Of a stretch of 64,000 nt of DNA, positions 28,801 through 35,739 are shown in pieces. Each line of letters starts with the position of its first letter. Position 1 is the stretch's first letter. A model generated the notes under the pieces. That model saw nothing but the letters and a program-made list of their open reading frames with translations. It had not been told where the DNA came from and did no database searches. Position numbers and translations under genes: made by a program. This stretch comes from JAJPKK01 sp963747835 (GTDB taxonomy: Bacteria > Pseudomonadota > Alphaproteobacteria > Rhizobiales > Xanthobacteraceae), in the NCBI GenBank assembly GCA_963747835.1, contig CAVVGO010000005.1:2976001-3040000 (forward strand). The letters run 5' to 3'.

Positions 28801-29083
28801 GCAGCTTGCCGGCATGCCGGCCTTCGATGCCGCGATCCTGGCCGGCCGCACCCGCATCCGGCCGGTCTTGATGACCGCGGCCGCCATGATCGCCGGCATG
28901 CTACCGATGGCGATCGGTGGCGCCGGCGAGGAACAGAATGCGGCGCTGGCGCGCGCCGTCATCGGCGGCCTGTTGTTCGCGACCCCCACCACTCTGCTGG
29001 TCGTTCCTTATCTTTTTGCGATGATGCGTAAGGGCAATGACGGCAATACATCGCACGGCGTCTTCGCGGAGGATTCCATATGA
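25883..29083 (+). CDS. RND-family efflux permease (AcrB-like, HAE1 type)
   Basis: An inner-membrane proton/drug antiporter of 1066 residues. TM1 is near residues 10-32 (FPHTFYVVAMLICFLGISAV). A large periplasmic loop follows, then the TM4 motif GGLALAVGILVDN with D401 as the probable proton-relay residue (VDN rather than the VDD of AcrB). A central charged linker rich in His/Asp/Gly (about residues 493-508) leads to the second repeat (PVAAFLVLALGGTMLVLVG) and the C-terminal TM block. It overlaps the downstream adaptor by four bases (ATGA). Permease before adaptor is the reverse of the usual order. No outer-membrane channel gene is present. Substrate unknown. Confidence 0.9.
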   Translation: MGLVRFALRFPHTFYVVAMLICFLGISAVVSMPTDIFPEIDIPVVTVIWTYTGLSTPEMEQRVTTYGEFSISSSVNGIRDMQSQTLNGISVQKIFFQPDVNLDLAIAQIVAGTNSVRAIMPPGIQAPTVVKYSASSVPVLQIGLSSEELNEQQLYDYGIYRLRQRLAPIHGVTLPTPAGGRYRQIMVDLDPAKLLARGLTPLDVVNAVNNENLTLPSGTAKIGDTQYAVRTNAQPVVLADLNNIPVKFANGATVFLKDVAYVRDGNLVQQNVVRTEGRRSVLLSIIKNGNASTVAVVNAVKKTLEVARAAAPPGLKMTELFDQSVFVTDSINGVLREGAIAAVLTALMIILFLGSWRSTLIVIISIPLSILASLVVLYFLGETINTMTLGGLALAVGILVDNSTVTIENTHRLLTEEHMPLPEATLHGAAEIAVPTLVSTLAISCVFISVLFLHGPAKFLFTPLGLAVVFAMLASYGLSRTLTPITIGLLLKGEHHNEADAHGDGAARKGLFARLHAGFERGFESMRASYADLLTTLLTRRLIVPVAAFLVLALGGTMLVLVGRDFFPVIDSGQIQLHVRAPAGTRIEKTEQIFQEIEDKIREVVPPDEREQILDNIGLPARTYNLAFQDGTAIGVNDGVILVTLKEGHPPTAGYVRRLREVLVASFPEEIFYFQAADMVTQILNFGIPAQIDVRTAGYDRANNLAVARDLSRKLSAIPGVADAHVQQEVDAPEFYAVIDRARAAQFGLTANSIATNLNVSLASSVQLSPNFWTDPATGTPYFLAVQTPEHRINSMDDLKNTPVGTYTASNGNPVPGLLDNVATLSRNSIPTNANHSNIQPVYDIFANAEGADLGTLSSAINKVVDEAQKKLKPGNTIEVLGQIQSMNDAFRDMGLGLLFASVFVYLLMVVNYQNFADPFVVILALPATFCGIVTMLYVTGTTLNVPSLMGAIMAIGVASANSILLVTFAREQQLAGMPAFDAAILAGRTRIRPVLMTAAAMIAGMLPMAIGGAGEEQNAALARAVIGGLLFATPTTLLVVPYLFAMMRKGNDGNTSHGVFAEDSI

Positions 29084-30363
29084 ACGTTCTAAAGCCCATG
29101 CCGGTCCCCGACGACGAGGCCGATCACGACCGCCCCGTCTCGTTCGACCGCCATACAGGCATGCCCGGTGAGATCAAGGGCAAGCCGCGCACCGGCGCGC
29201 GATGGTTCGGGCTCGGCGTCCTGGTGCTGCTCGCCGGCGGGGTCGGGATCGGCGTGTGGCGGCACCACCAACTCAACGAGGAGGTGATGGCGACCGCGGA
29301 GGCGCACCGAACTGCGGTCCCCGCGGTGCGCGTCGTGGCCGTGCGGGCGAACAGCGACACCGTGTCGTCAAGGCTGCCGGGCTCCACCGAAGCATTTGAG
29401 CAGGCGAACATCTTTTCACGGACCAGCGGCTACGTGGCAAAGCGCTATGTGGACATCGGCGATCACGTCAAGGCGGGCGACCTGCTCGCCGAAATAACGG
29501 CACCCGAGCTTGACCACCAGATCGCCGAGGCGCAGGCAACGCTGGCTCAGAACGAGGCCTCGCTGCGCCAGGTCCAAGCGAACACGGAACTGTCCAACGT
29601 AACCTGGGGACGTGGCTCCAAGCTGCTACAGCAGGGCTGGATCACCCAGCAGGAGGGCGATCAGCAGCGGCTTGGCCTTCAGGCGCAGCAGGCCGCCGTT
29701 GCGGTCTCCAAGGCCAACATCGAGGCGCAGCACGCGCGCCTTCGGGTGCTGAGTCAGCAAAAGGCTTACCAGCGGGTCGTCGCCCCGTTCGACGGCGTCG
29801 TTACGGTCCGCAATATCGACAATGGCAGCTTGGTGCAGGCCGATGCCGCAGGCGGCACGTCCATGTTCACCATGATGCATAGCGACGTGATCCGCATCCA
29901 GCTTTACGTTCCGCAGGACCAGGCGTTCGGTCTGCAAGCCGGCGTCGAAGCCATCGTGCGGGTGCCGGAACTGCCGGGCGTCGAATTCCACGGCACCGTC
30001 ACCCGCGTCGCCAACGCGCTGCAACCGGGCACCAGGACACTTCAAACCGAGATCGATGTCCCCAATACCGATGGCGCGTTGACACCTGGAACCTATTGCG
30101 AGGTCGAGCTAAAGATACCGCGCAAGACGCAATCGCTGATCGTGCCGGCTGAGGCGATCATTTTCGATCGCAAGGGGCTCGGGGTCGCCGTGGTGCAGGA
30201 CGGCGTCGCTCACATTCGCCGGATCAAAGAGGTGCGTGATTTCGGCACCAGTATCGAGGCCAGCGAGGGCGTGAAGGATGGCGACCAGGTTATTCTCAAC
30301 CCGCCAGTTGATATCGTCGAAAACCAAGCGGTGAAGACCCGCCTGGTGGACGCACCGAAGTAG
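29080..30363 (+). CDS. RND efflux periplasmic adaptor (membrane-fusion protein, HlyD/AcrA family)
   Basis: Links the RND pump to an outer-membrane channel. The 427-residue product has a cytoplasmic leader, one membrane anchor at about residues 45-63 (GLGVLVLLAGGVGIGVW) and no lipobox. A barrel-sandwich/lipoyl half motif follows (GYVAKRYVDIGDHVKAGDLLAEI), then a helical hairpin rich in Gln/Ala (about residues 145-215), the second lipoyl half (VVAPFDGVVTVRNIDNGSLVQ), and a beta-barrel with GTRTLQTEIDVPN. It starts within the end of the permease gene, so the two are coupled. Its 3' end faces rplA. Confidence 0.9.
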   Translation: MNVLKPMPVPDDEADHDRPVSFDRHTGMPGEIKGKPRTGARWFGLGVLVLLAGGVGIGVWRHHQLNEEVMATAEAHRTAVPAVRVVAVRANSDTVSSRLPGSTEAFEQANIFSRTSGYVAKRYVDIGDHVKAGDLLAEITAPELDHQIAEAQATLAQNEASLRQVQANTELSNVTWGRGSKLLQQGWITQQEGDQQRLGLQAQQAAVAVSKANIEAQHARLRVLSQQKAYQRVVAPFDGVVTVRNIDNGSLVQADAAGGTSMFTMMHSDVIRIQLYVPQDQAFGLQAGVEAIVRVPELPGVEFHGTVTRVANALQPGTRTLQTEIDVPNTDGALTPGTYCEVELKIPRKTQSLIVPAEAIIFDRKGLGVAVVQDGVAHIRRIKEVRDFGTSIEASEGVKDGDQVILNPPVDIVENQAVKTRLVDAPK

Positions 30364-30393
30364 CAAATCCTGTCCGCGACCCATACCCGTCGT

Positions 30394-30418
30394 CATGGCC
30401 GCGCTTGTCGCGGCCATG
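30394..30418. terminator. symmetric hairpin between convergent genes
   Basis: CATGGCCGCG and CGCGGCCATG form ten perfect pairs around CTTGT. It lies between the ends of the convergent adaptor and rplA genes, so it could stop both transcripts. It also resembles the CATGGCCGGG palindrome family seen at 33777-33885 and 37309-37400. There is no T run. Confidence 0.45.
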
Positions 30419-30449
30419 AACGTCTTTGAATATGCAACCGAGCCGATCG

Positions 30450-31160
30450 CTATTGCGAGGCGCCGCCGCTCGCGACCACGCTCGACGGCTCGATCTTCAC
30501 GCCCGGGCCCATGGTTGAGGAAATCGCGATCCGGTTGATGAAGTGGCCCTTGGCGCCCTGGGGCTTCGCCCTCTGCACCGCATCGGCGAAAGCCTTGATG
30601 TTCTCGACCAGCTTGTCGGCCGCGAACGAGGCCTTGCCGACGCCCGCGTGGATGATGCCGGCCTTCTCGACACGGAACTCCACCGAGCCGCCCTTCGACG
30701 CCTTGATGGCGCCGGTCACGTCCATGGTCACGGTGCCGACCTTGGGGTTCGGCATCAGGCCGCGCGGACCCAGCACTTTGCCGAGCCGGCCGACCAGCGG
30801 CATCAGATCGGGCGTTGCGATGCAGCGGTCGAAGTCGATGGTCCCGGCGTTGACTTTCTCGACCAGATCCTCGGCGCCGACCACGTCGGCGCCGGCGGCG
30901 CGGGCCTCATCGGCCTTGGCGCCGCGCGCAAACACGGCGACCCGCTGACTGCGGCCGGTGCCGTTTGGCAGCGCCACTACGCCGCGGACCATCTGGTCGG
31001 CATGGCGTGGATCGACGCCGAGATTCATGGCGATTTCGATGGTCTCGTCGAACTTCGCCTTGGCGCGGTCCTTGACCATCTTCACCGCTTCATCGAGCGA
31101 GTAGAGCTTTTCCCGATCGATGCCCTCGCGGGCCTTGATGGCGCGTTTTCCGTGGCTCAT
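30450..31160 (-). CDS. rplA: 50S ribosomal protein L1
   Basis: L1 forms the stalk at the E site and represses the rplKA mRNA in many bacteria. The 236-residue product begins MSHGKRAIKAREGIDRE and has the family signature around GRLGKVLGPRGLMPNPKVGT. It starts one base after the rplK stop. In most bacteria rplJ follows directly; here the minus-strand run stops and convergent efflux genes follow instead. Confidence 0.97.
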   Translation of the reverse strand: MSHGKRAIKAREGIDREKLYSLDEAVKMVKDRAKAKFDETIEIAMNLGVDPRHADQMVRGVVALPNGTGRSQRVAVFARGAKADEARAAGADVVGAEDLVEKVNAGTIDFDRCIATPDLMPLVGRLGKVLGPRGLMPNPKVGTVTMDVTGAIKASKGGSVEFRVEKAGIIHAGVGKASFAADKLVENIKAFADAVQRAKPQGAKGHFINRIAISSTMGPGVKIEPSSVVASGGASQ

Positions 31161-31161
31161 G

Positions 31162-31590
31162 TCAGTCCCTCACCTCAATGCCCATCGAACGCGCGGAGCC
31201 CTCGATCATCCGCATTGCGGATTCGATGGTGTCGCAGTTGAGATCCTTCATCTTCTGCTCGGCGATCTCCTTGACCTGGGCCTTGGTGACCGCGCCGACC
31301 TTGTCGCGCCCAGGCGTCTTGGAGCCCGCCTCGACCTTGGCCGCCTTCTTGAGGAAGAAGGAGACCGGCGGCGTCTTCATCTCGAACGTGAAGGAGCGGT
31401 CGCCGTAGACGGTGATGACCACCGGGATCGGCGAGCCCTTTTCGAGCTTCTGGGTCTGGGCGTTGAAGGCCTTGCAGAATTCCATGATGTTGAGACCCCG
31501 CTGGCCGAGCGCGGGCCCGATCGGCGGCGACGGGTTCGCGGAACCCGCCGGCACCTGCAGCTTCAGATAGCCGGTGACTTTCTTTGCCAT
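31162..31590 (-). CDS. rplK: 50S ribosomal protein L11
   Basis: L11 forms the GTPase-associated centre and is needed for RelA activation. The start gives MAKKVTGYLKLQVPAGSANP and 142 residues; a start ten codons upstream adds nothing conserved. The proline-rich PSPPIGPALGQRGLNIMEFC segment (about residues 20-39), site of thiostrepton contact, is intact. It is followed one base later by rplA. Confidence 0.97.
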   Translation of the reverse strand: MAKKVTGYLKLQVPAGSANPSPPIGPALGQRGLNIMEFCKAFNAQTQKLEKGSPIPVVITVYGDRSFTFEMKTPPVSFFLKKAAKVEAGSKTPGRDKVGAVTKAQVKEIAEQKMKDLNCDTIESAMRMIEGSARSMGIEVRD

Positions 31591-31680
31591 GAGCAACTCC
31601 TTGCGGCACAACAACGCCATGCCGGGTTCGTGGTTCGGCTCGGACGCGCGGTTGGCAGCCGCGTGTCGCCTCCCACAACG

Positions 31681-31703
31681 AAGGCCCGGAACGGCCGGGC
31701 CTT
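31681..31703. terminator. GC-rich hairpin between nusG and rplK
   Basis: AAGGCCCGG and CCGGGCCTT form nine pairs around five bases in the 260-base gap after nusG. The T run (TTTT) lies on the plus-strand side, so as a minus-strand terminator it would be weak. It may separate secE-nusG from rplKA transcription, or be a palindromic repeat. Confidence 0.4.
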
Positions 31704-31850
31704 TTCCCGCGCCTGTCCGACGGAACAGGCGCGAGCAATGCCGTCACATAATCGCAATCAACGGCGACCGCCACATTTTTTTGCGCCGGGCCGCTGAAAA
31801 AAGAATCGTGCGCCGCCCTCGATCCGATCTTCTCGACCAATTCGTCGCGG

Positions 31851-32381
31851 CTAGCCCTTCTCAACCTGGCCGAATTCGAGCTCGACCGGAGTGGCGCGGC
31901 CGAAAATCGAGACCGCGACCTTGAGGCGCGAGCGGGCCTCGTCGACCTCCTCCACGGTGCCGTTGAAGGACGCGAACGGACCATCGGAGACGCGGACCTG
32001 CTCGCCGACCTCGAAGGATACCGACGGCTTCGGGCGCTCGATGCCTTCCTGGACCTGGTGCAGGATGCGGGCTGCCTCCGCGTCCGAGATCGGCATCGGC
32101 TTGTTGTCGGCGCCGAGAAAGCCGGTGACCTTCGGGGTGTTCTTGATCAGATGGAACGCCTCGTCGGTGAGGTCCATCTTCACCAGCACGTAGCCGGGAA
32201 AGAATTTGCGCTCGGCATCGACCTTGCGGCCGCGGCGCACCTCGACGACCTTTTCCTTCGGCACCATCACCTCTTCGAACAGGTCGGAGAGGCCGCGTTG
32301 CTTGGCCTGCTCGCGAATCAATTCCGCGACCTTGTTTTCGAAGTTCGAGTAGGCATGAACGATGAACCAGCGCTTGGTCAT
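31851..32381 (-). CDS. nusG: transcription termination/antitermination protein NusG
   Basis: NusG binds the RNA polymerase clamp and links it to Rho or to ribosomal S10. The 176-residue product begins MTKRWFIVHAYSNFENKVAE. It has the NGN domain with FFPGYVLVKMDL (about residues 61-72) and the C-terminal KOW domain (FEVGEQVRVSDGPFASFNGT). Length is normal. It follows secE by 13 bases in the conserved secE-nusG pair. Confidence 0.97.
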   Translation of the reverse strand: MTKRWFIVHAYSNFENKVAELIREQAKQRGLSDLFEEVMVPKEKVVEVRRGRKVDAERKFFPGYVLVKMDLTDEAFHLIKNTPKVTGFLGADNKPMPISDAEAARILHQVQEGIERPKPSVSFEVGEQVRVSDGPFASFNGTVEEVDEARSRLKVAVSIFGRATPVELEFGQVEKG

Positions 32382-32394
32382 GGAAGCCTTCCGT

Positions 32395-32592
32395 TCAACT
32401 GCCGATGCCGAGCACGAAGGCCACCACGACGCGGATGACTTGGTCCACCAGCAGGAAAAACACGCCGGCGAGCGCCGCCATCACAAACACCATGATGGTG
32501 GTGATGACGGTCTCGCGCCAGCTCGGCCAGGTGATCTTCGAGGCCTCCTGGCGGACTTCCTGCAAGAACTTGAAGGGACTGACCTTTGCCAT
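32395..32592 (-). CDS. secE: preprotein translocase subunit SecE
   Basis: SecE clamps the SecY channel together in the inner membrane. The chosen start gives MAKVSPFKFLQEVRQEASKI and 65 residues, the short single-TM form typical of alphaproteobacteria. The amphipathic EASKITWPSWRET motif precedes one TM helix (about residues 30-60, IMVFVMAALAGVFFLLVDQV). An ATG 12 bases upstream is an alternative start. It lies between tRNA-Trp and nusG. Confidence 0.95.
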   Translation of the reverse strand: MAKVSPFKFLQEVRQEASKITWPSWRETVITTIMVFVMAALAGVFFLLVDQVIRVVVAFVLGIGS

Positions 32593-32604
32593 CATGGGTT
32601 CCAA

Positions 32605-32939
32605 TCGTCGGACTTAGGGCCGAGGAATCCGAACAGGCCCGTTGAGCGCCCAATCCATCAAGGATCAGGCCGATTCACGGGCCTTTGTGGGGATAACATC
32701 GCCGCGGAAGTCCGAAACCGGGCCGCAGGCGATGGTTTCTCCTACTGCGGCACGGCCGGAAAATCAAGCCACCTTGACGCCCCGTTCGATTCCGCGATCC
32801 GCGCTGGCACTCTCAAACCAGCTATGTCGGGACGGCGGAGAGTGTTTGCCAGCCCTCGATCGATCCGCTCGTCAGACCAAATCGAGGCCCGGGACACACG
32901 TCGGCGCGGACGCCAAGCTTGCCGACGCGGATGATTTGG
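32605..32939. other. intergenic region between tRNA-Trp and secE
   Basis: No gene is visible in about 335 bases. On the minus strand TTGATT followed 17 bases later by TAGGAG (around 32740-32767) is a weak candidate promoter for secE-nusG. The region otherwise holds only short inverted repeats. Confidence 0.35.
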
Positions 32940-32971
32940 TACGCTGGCGGGAGTGTACGCTGGCAGGAGTG
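32940..32971. repeat. tandem 16-bp duplication covering the 3' end of tRNA-Trp
   Basis: TACGCTGGCGGGAGTG (32940-32955) is followed directly by TACGCTGGCAGGAGTG (32956-32971), 15 of 16 identical. The second copy includes the CCA end and 3' acceptor strand of tRNA-Trp. tRNA 3' ends are common integration targets, but no integrase is nearby; slippage is equally possible. Confidence 0.7.
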
Positions 32972-33038
32972 GAGGGACTTCGAACCCCCAACCCCCGGTT
33001 TTGGAGACCGGTGCTCTGGCCAATTGAGCTACACTCCT
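32961..33038 (-). tRNA. tRNA-Trp (anticodon CCA)
   Basis: The minus strand folds into a tRNA. Acceptor stem AGGAGTG pairs with CACTCCT, D stem GCTC with GAGC, and the anticodon arm CCGGT-CTCCAAA-ACCGG carries CCA. It has discriminator G and an encoded CCA. The T arm reads GGGGG-TTCGAAGT-CCCTC, an eight-base loop where seven is universal; removing one A (32979-32980) restores TTCGAGT. This looks like another single-base insertion. Position before secE-nusG is the conserved one for tRNA-Trp. Confidence 0.93.
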
Positions 33039-33382
33039 ACGGGTTCCGCAGGGCCTGCCGCCGCGGATTTCATGCATGACCGCGCGCCGGGATGCAAGCC
33101 CGGTGCTGCGGACCAGTTGCAGGGGAACGACATCGCCGCCGCCGGCCGCCCGTTGCTGATAGCGGTCAGTACCGCAGTGCCGGCGCCCAAACGCGTGCCG
33201 CTTGCAAAGTCTGTCCGCCGGCATCGTCTTCCATCAGGCTCATCGAAAAGCGTGCCGGCGATCCCGCTACAACGGCGCCCCCCCTGGCGCCGGCTCAGTC
33301 GGAGAAACCGGTAAGCAACTCCCGAATGGCGGCGATCCGGAAGGCCTTGCCATGAGCTGCGGCCGGGGAGTCATGCGCAGCG

Positions 33383-33484
33383 GAATTCGCGGATTGGATG
33401 CGCGTTGCGGCCGGGGCCGATGATCGTGAGATCGGTCCCGCCAATGCCGCGCCCAAAATGAACGTGCTCATGACCAGGCTGGAG
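33383..33484 (+). repeat. coding-like repeat, copy A
   Basis: In one plus-strand frame this reads EFADWMRVAAGADDREIGPA and on to TRLE. It is about three quarters identical to copy B at 34594-34695, with a large share of the changes at third codon positions, the sign of an ancestral protein-coding gene. An upstream stop and no good start codon suggest a gene remnant. The protein family is not known to me. Confidence 0.6.
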
Positions 33485-33776
33485 GCGACCGCGAGCGTGA
33501 CCATCCTGTCGCTGACGCGCGCGACGGTGGGGCGGGAACGCCCGAACGGGGTAGCGTCGATGCAGCCGAGGAGATCGCCCATGGGCCCCTCTGATCCGTG
33601 AAGGATGGCTCAGCAAAAACCGGTCTGCCGAGTCGGCGCGAGTCATATATTTGAGTGCCGTCGCTTGACTCCGAACCAACTCGTTTTGCCCCGCGGTCGG
33701 GGCGATTACGCCTGTACTAGGTGATGCGCCCCATTCGATTCCCGTCACCCGCGCCCACGCCGCGCCGGCGCCGCCC

Positions 33777-33885
33777 GTCGTCGCCGGGCTTGTCCCAGGG
33801 CTTGTCCCCGCGACCTCGATGAGGAGGGTACCGTGCCTTCCTGATCGAGATGGCCGGGACAAGCCTGGACAAGCCCGGCCACGAC
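33777..33885. repeat. long inverted repeat of the GGCCGGGCTTGTCC family
   Basis: The left arm (33777-33808) begins GTCGTCGCCGGGCTTGTCCC and the right arm (33856-33885) is nearly its reverse complement, ending CAAGCCCGGCCACGAC. It is related to the element at 37309-37400. Such elements are scattered between genes in Bradyrhizobium-like genomes. Confidence 0.65.
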
Positions 33886-34073
33886 CACCAGGAACTGCCG
33901 CGCGTTTTCCTTAGTGTTTTGATTCATCTGGCTTTCTCGCGTTGGCTTTGTTCCGCCAAAATGACGACGGGACTCCCATCGGGCTGCGATATGTTGGCGT
34001 TTCTCGTCCCGGAAACATTCAATGGCTGAGCCCGCCCAACGGAGGCTGAATCCGCGGTCCGGATTTCGCTGCC

Positions 34074-34249
34074 AACAGCGAAAATAACAGCGAATTCGCA
34101 AAAAATCGGCCATTTTGGGCCACTTTTGACGCTTTTCGGGGTTCATTTTATCAGCGCCTTCAAGCGCTTGGACGCCGATTCGCTGCTGAGGCGCCGAGCA
34201 GGGAATTCCAAACGCTGTAACAGCGAATGCATTCCGTCGAACAGCGAAT
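34074..34249. repeat. cluster of AACAGCGAAT motifs
   Basis: AACAGCGAA or AACAGCGAAT occurs at 34074, 34086, 34219 and 34240, with a related GCAGGGAATTCC at 34198. A cluster with AACAGSGRAT-like motifs recurs at 60976-61157. These appear to be degenerate copies of one dispersed element; no protein function is claimed. Confidence 0.5.
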
Positions 34250-34424
34250 GATCTGCGTACCGAGAGGTGATTGACCGGCGCCCTCCATCAACGCCCATGC
34301 ATGAGCCCGCCGCCGTAAGTAGAGTCCTACAGTAGGACTATAGAGGCCGAATGTCAAATCCTGTAATAAAGATGGCGAGGCTCGTCGACCTAGGTCCGCT
34401 TACTGTCGGGATGAACGCGGACCT

Positions 34425-34498
34425 GTAGGGTGGGCAAAGCGAAGCGTGCCCGCGCTGCTCGGCTCACAATGTGGGCACGCTTCGCTTTGCCCACCTAC
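34425..34498. repeat. palindromic repeat, GTAGGGTGGGCAAAG family, copy 1
   Basis: Left arm GTAGGGTGGGCAAAGCGAAG and so on to 34451 pairs with the right arm 34473-34498 over about 26 bases, with a loop of about 21 bases. The right flank (to about 34534, GATTCCACGCGATAGAAATT) matches the flank of the copy at 41791-41967, so the mobile unit is longer than the hairpin. Confidence 0.75.
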
Positions 34499-34593
34499 GG
34501 CAGATTCCACGCGATAGAAATTCGCTCTAGCCAAGTCCCGACCAGAACGCGTTCACAAAGGCGCCCACGGAATTCGCGGTCGCCGGGGCGATG

Positions 34594-34695
34594 GAATTTA
34601 CGGATTGGATCCGCATTGCCGCCGGGGCCGAGGATCGCGAGATCGGTCCGGCCAGCACCGCAGTGACTGTGAAACTACTCATCGCCAAACTTGAG
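34594..34695 (+). repeat. coding-like repeat, copy B
   Basis: Reads EFTDWIRIAAGAEDREIGPA and on to IAKLE in the same frame as copy A. A short frame (ATG 34591 to stop 34758, 55 residues) spans it and ends just before the HigB start. It could encode a small protein, but the matching upstream codons run without a start back to a stop, so a truncated relic is more likely. Confidence 0.55.
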
Positions 34696-34760
34696 ATGCC
34701 CGGCGCACGTGGCGCGCCGTCACGAATTCCAATTTTTGGAATTTTGTGCCATTCTTGATC

Positions 34761-35072
34761 ATGATCGTCATCGGTATTGAGATGGTCGAGAGCTATCTCG
34801 CCAATCATGCGAGCCACAAGGGGATCAAAGCGGCAGAGACACAATACGAAGCCTGGCTCAATATTGTCGGCCATGCGCGGTGGCGCAACCCGGAAGACGT
34901 CAAGGCGTCGTATCCGAAAGCAAGCATTCTCAAGGGCAGCCGCGTCGTATTCAACATCAAGGGCAACGACTACCGTTTGATTGCGCGGCTACAGTACCCG
35001 GCGCAGGTCCTGGCGATCCGATTCTTTGGGACTCATTCTGAGTACGACAAGATCGATGCGGAGACCGTGTGA
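34761..35072 (+). CDS. higB: type II toxin of the HigB family
   Basis: A ribosome-associated mRNA interferase of the RelE/ParE superfamily. The 103-residue product begins MIVIGIEMVESYLANHASHK. It has the HigB-family core WRNPEDVKASYPKASILKG, RVVFNIKGNDYRLIARLQY and the C-terminal RFFGTHSEYDKID. A GTG 15 bases upstream is an alternative start. Its stop overlaps the HigA start (TGATG). It is intact and adjacent to its antitoxin, so probably functional. Toxin-first order is normal for this family. Confidence 0.88.
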   Translation: MIVIGIEMVESYLANHASHKGIKAAETQYEAWLNIVGHARWRNPEDVKASYPKASILKGSRVVFNIKGNDYRLIARLQYPAQVLAIRFFGTHSEYDKIDAETV

Positions 35073-35473
35073 TGAATGCAACCCTGATCTTGATCGATAG
35101 CGACGCTGAGCTTGCTCGCGCGCGCGCGCTCGTTGATCGGCTCTGGCAATCGGATGATCGAGCCGACATTGCCCGATTGCAGGCGCAAGCGCGTCTGATC
35201 GCCGCTTACGAGGAGGGAAAATGGCCTCGCCGGCCGCCGAGCACCGCCGATCTGATCCGGCACCTCATGGATCAACACGGCCTCACGCGAGCCGACTTGG
35301 AGGCGATTCTCGGCACCCCGAGCCGCGTAAGCGAAGTTCTGCGAGGCAAAAAGGAGTTGAGTATGGCGATGGTGCAGAGATTGCGCGCCCGTTTCGGCAT
35401 GCCCGCGGATCTCCTCCTGCCGCCACCCAATAAAGCGCCGCCGCGCCGGTCGACAAAGCGGGCCGCGGCCTGA
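35072..35473 (+). CDS. higA: HigA-type antitoxin with XRE-like helix-turn-helix
   Basis: Neutralises HigB and probably represses the pair's promoter. The 133-residue product has a helical N-terminal part, then a C-terminal helix-turn-helix (DLIRHLMDQHGLTRADLEAI, continuing SRVSEVLRGKKELSMAMVQR, about residues 60-105) and a basic tail PPRRSTKRAAA. The start shares two bases with the HigB stop. Family assignment rests on the helix-turn-helix pattern and the HigB neighbour. Confidence 0.87.
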   Translation: MNATLILIDSDAELARARALVDRLWQSDDRADIARLQAQARLIAAYEEGKWPRRPPSTADLIRHLMDQHGLTRADLEAILGTPSRVSEVLRGKKELSMAMVQRLRARFGMPADLLLPPPNKAPPRRSTKRAAA

Positions 35474-35739
35474 CCCGGAGGCGACCGTCGGAGCGTGCTG
35501 ATGATCGATAGATTATTCGGCGGTCAGTACTTTTGCGCAAGGGATGGTCGCCGCCGACATGGCCTGTCCGCAGAGATTGTGTCCACGAACTCTGAGGTCC
35601 GTTGATCGAAAACGCCCTTGACGGTCGGCATTGTGCTCACGGGTTCTCGCGTACGGTGGGGCATACCACAGCGGACGCGCGGGGTCTCAGCGAGCGTGCT
35701 ACAAACGGTTGCGGGCTCGCGAGTGCGAGGGGGTACCGC

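Larger units (their letters stand above)
33039..34760. other. long non-coding stretch with repeat relics
   Basis: About 1.7 kb with no convincing complete gene. It holds a long inverted repeat (33777-33885), a cluster of AACAGCGAA motifs (34074-34249), a hairpin repeat (34425-34498) and two diverged copies of a 102-base coding-like element (33383-33484, 34594-34695). Base composition is less GC-rich than the core genes in places. It looks like an accumulation site for small repeats beside tRNA-Trp. Confidence 0.6.

Noticed and set aside
33295..33582. Minus-strand frame resembling a small secreted protein over repeat copy A
   Set aside because: The changes between copies A and B follow third positions in the plus frame, not the minus frame, so the minus reading is a shadow.
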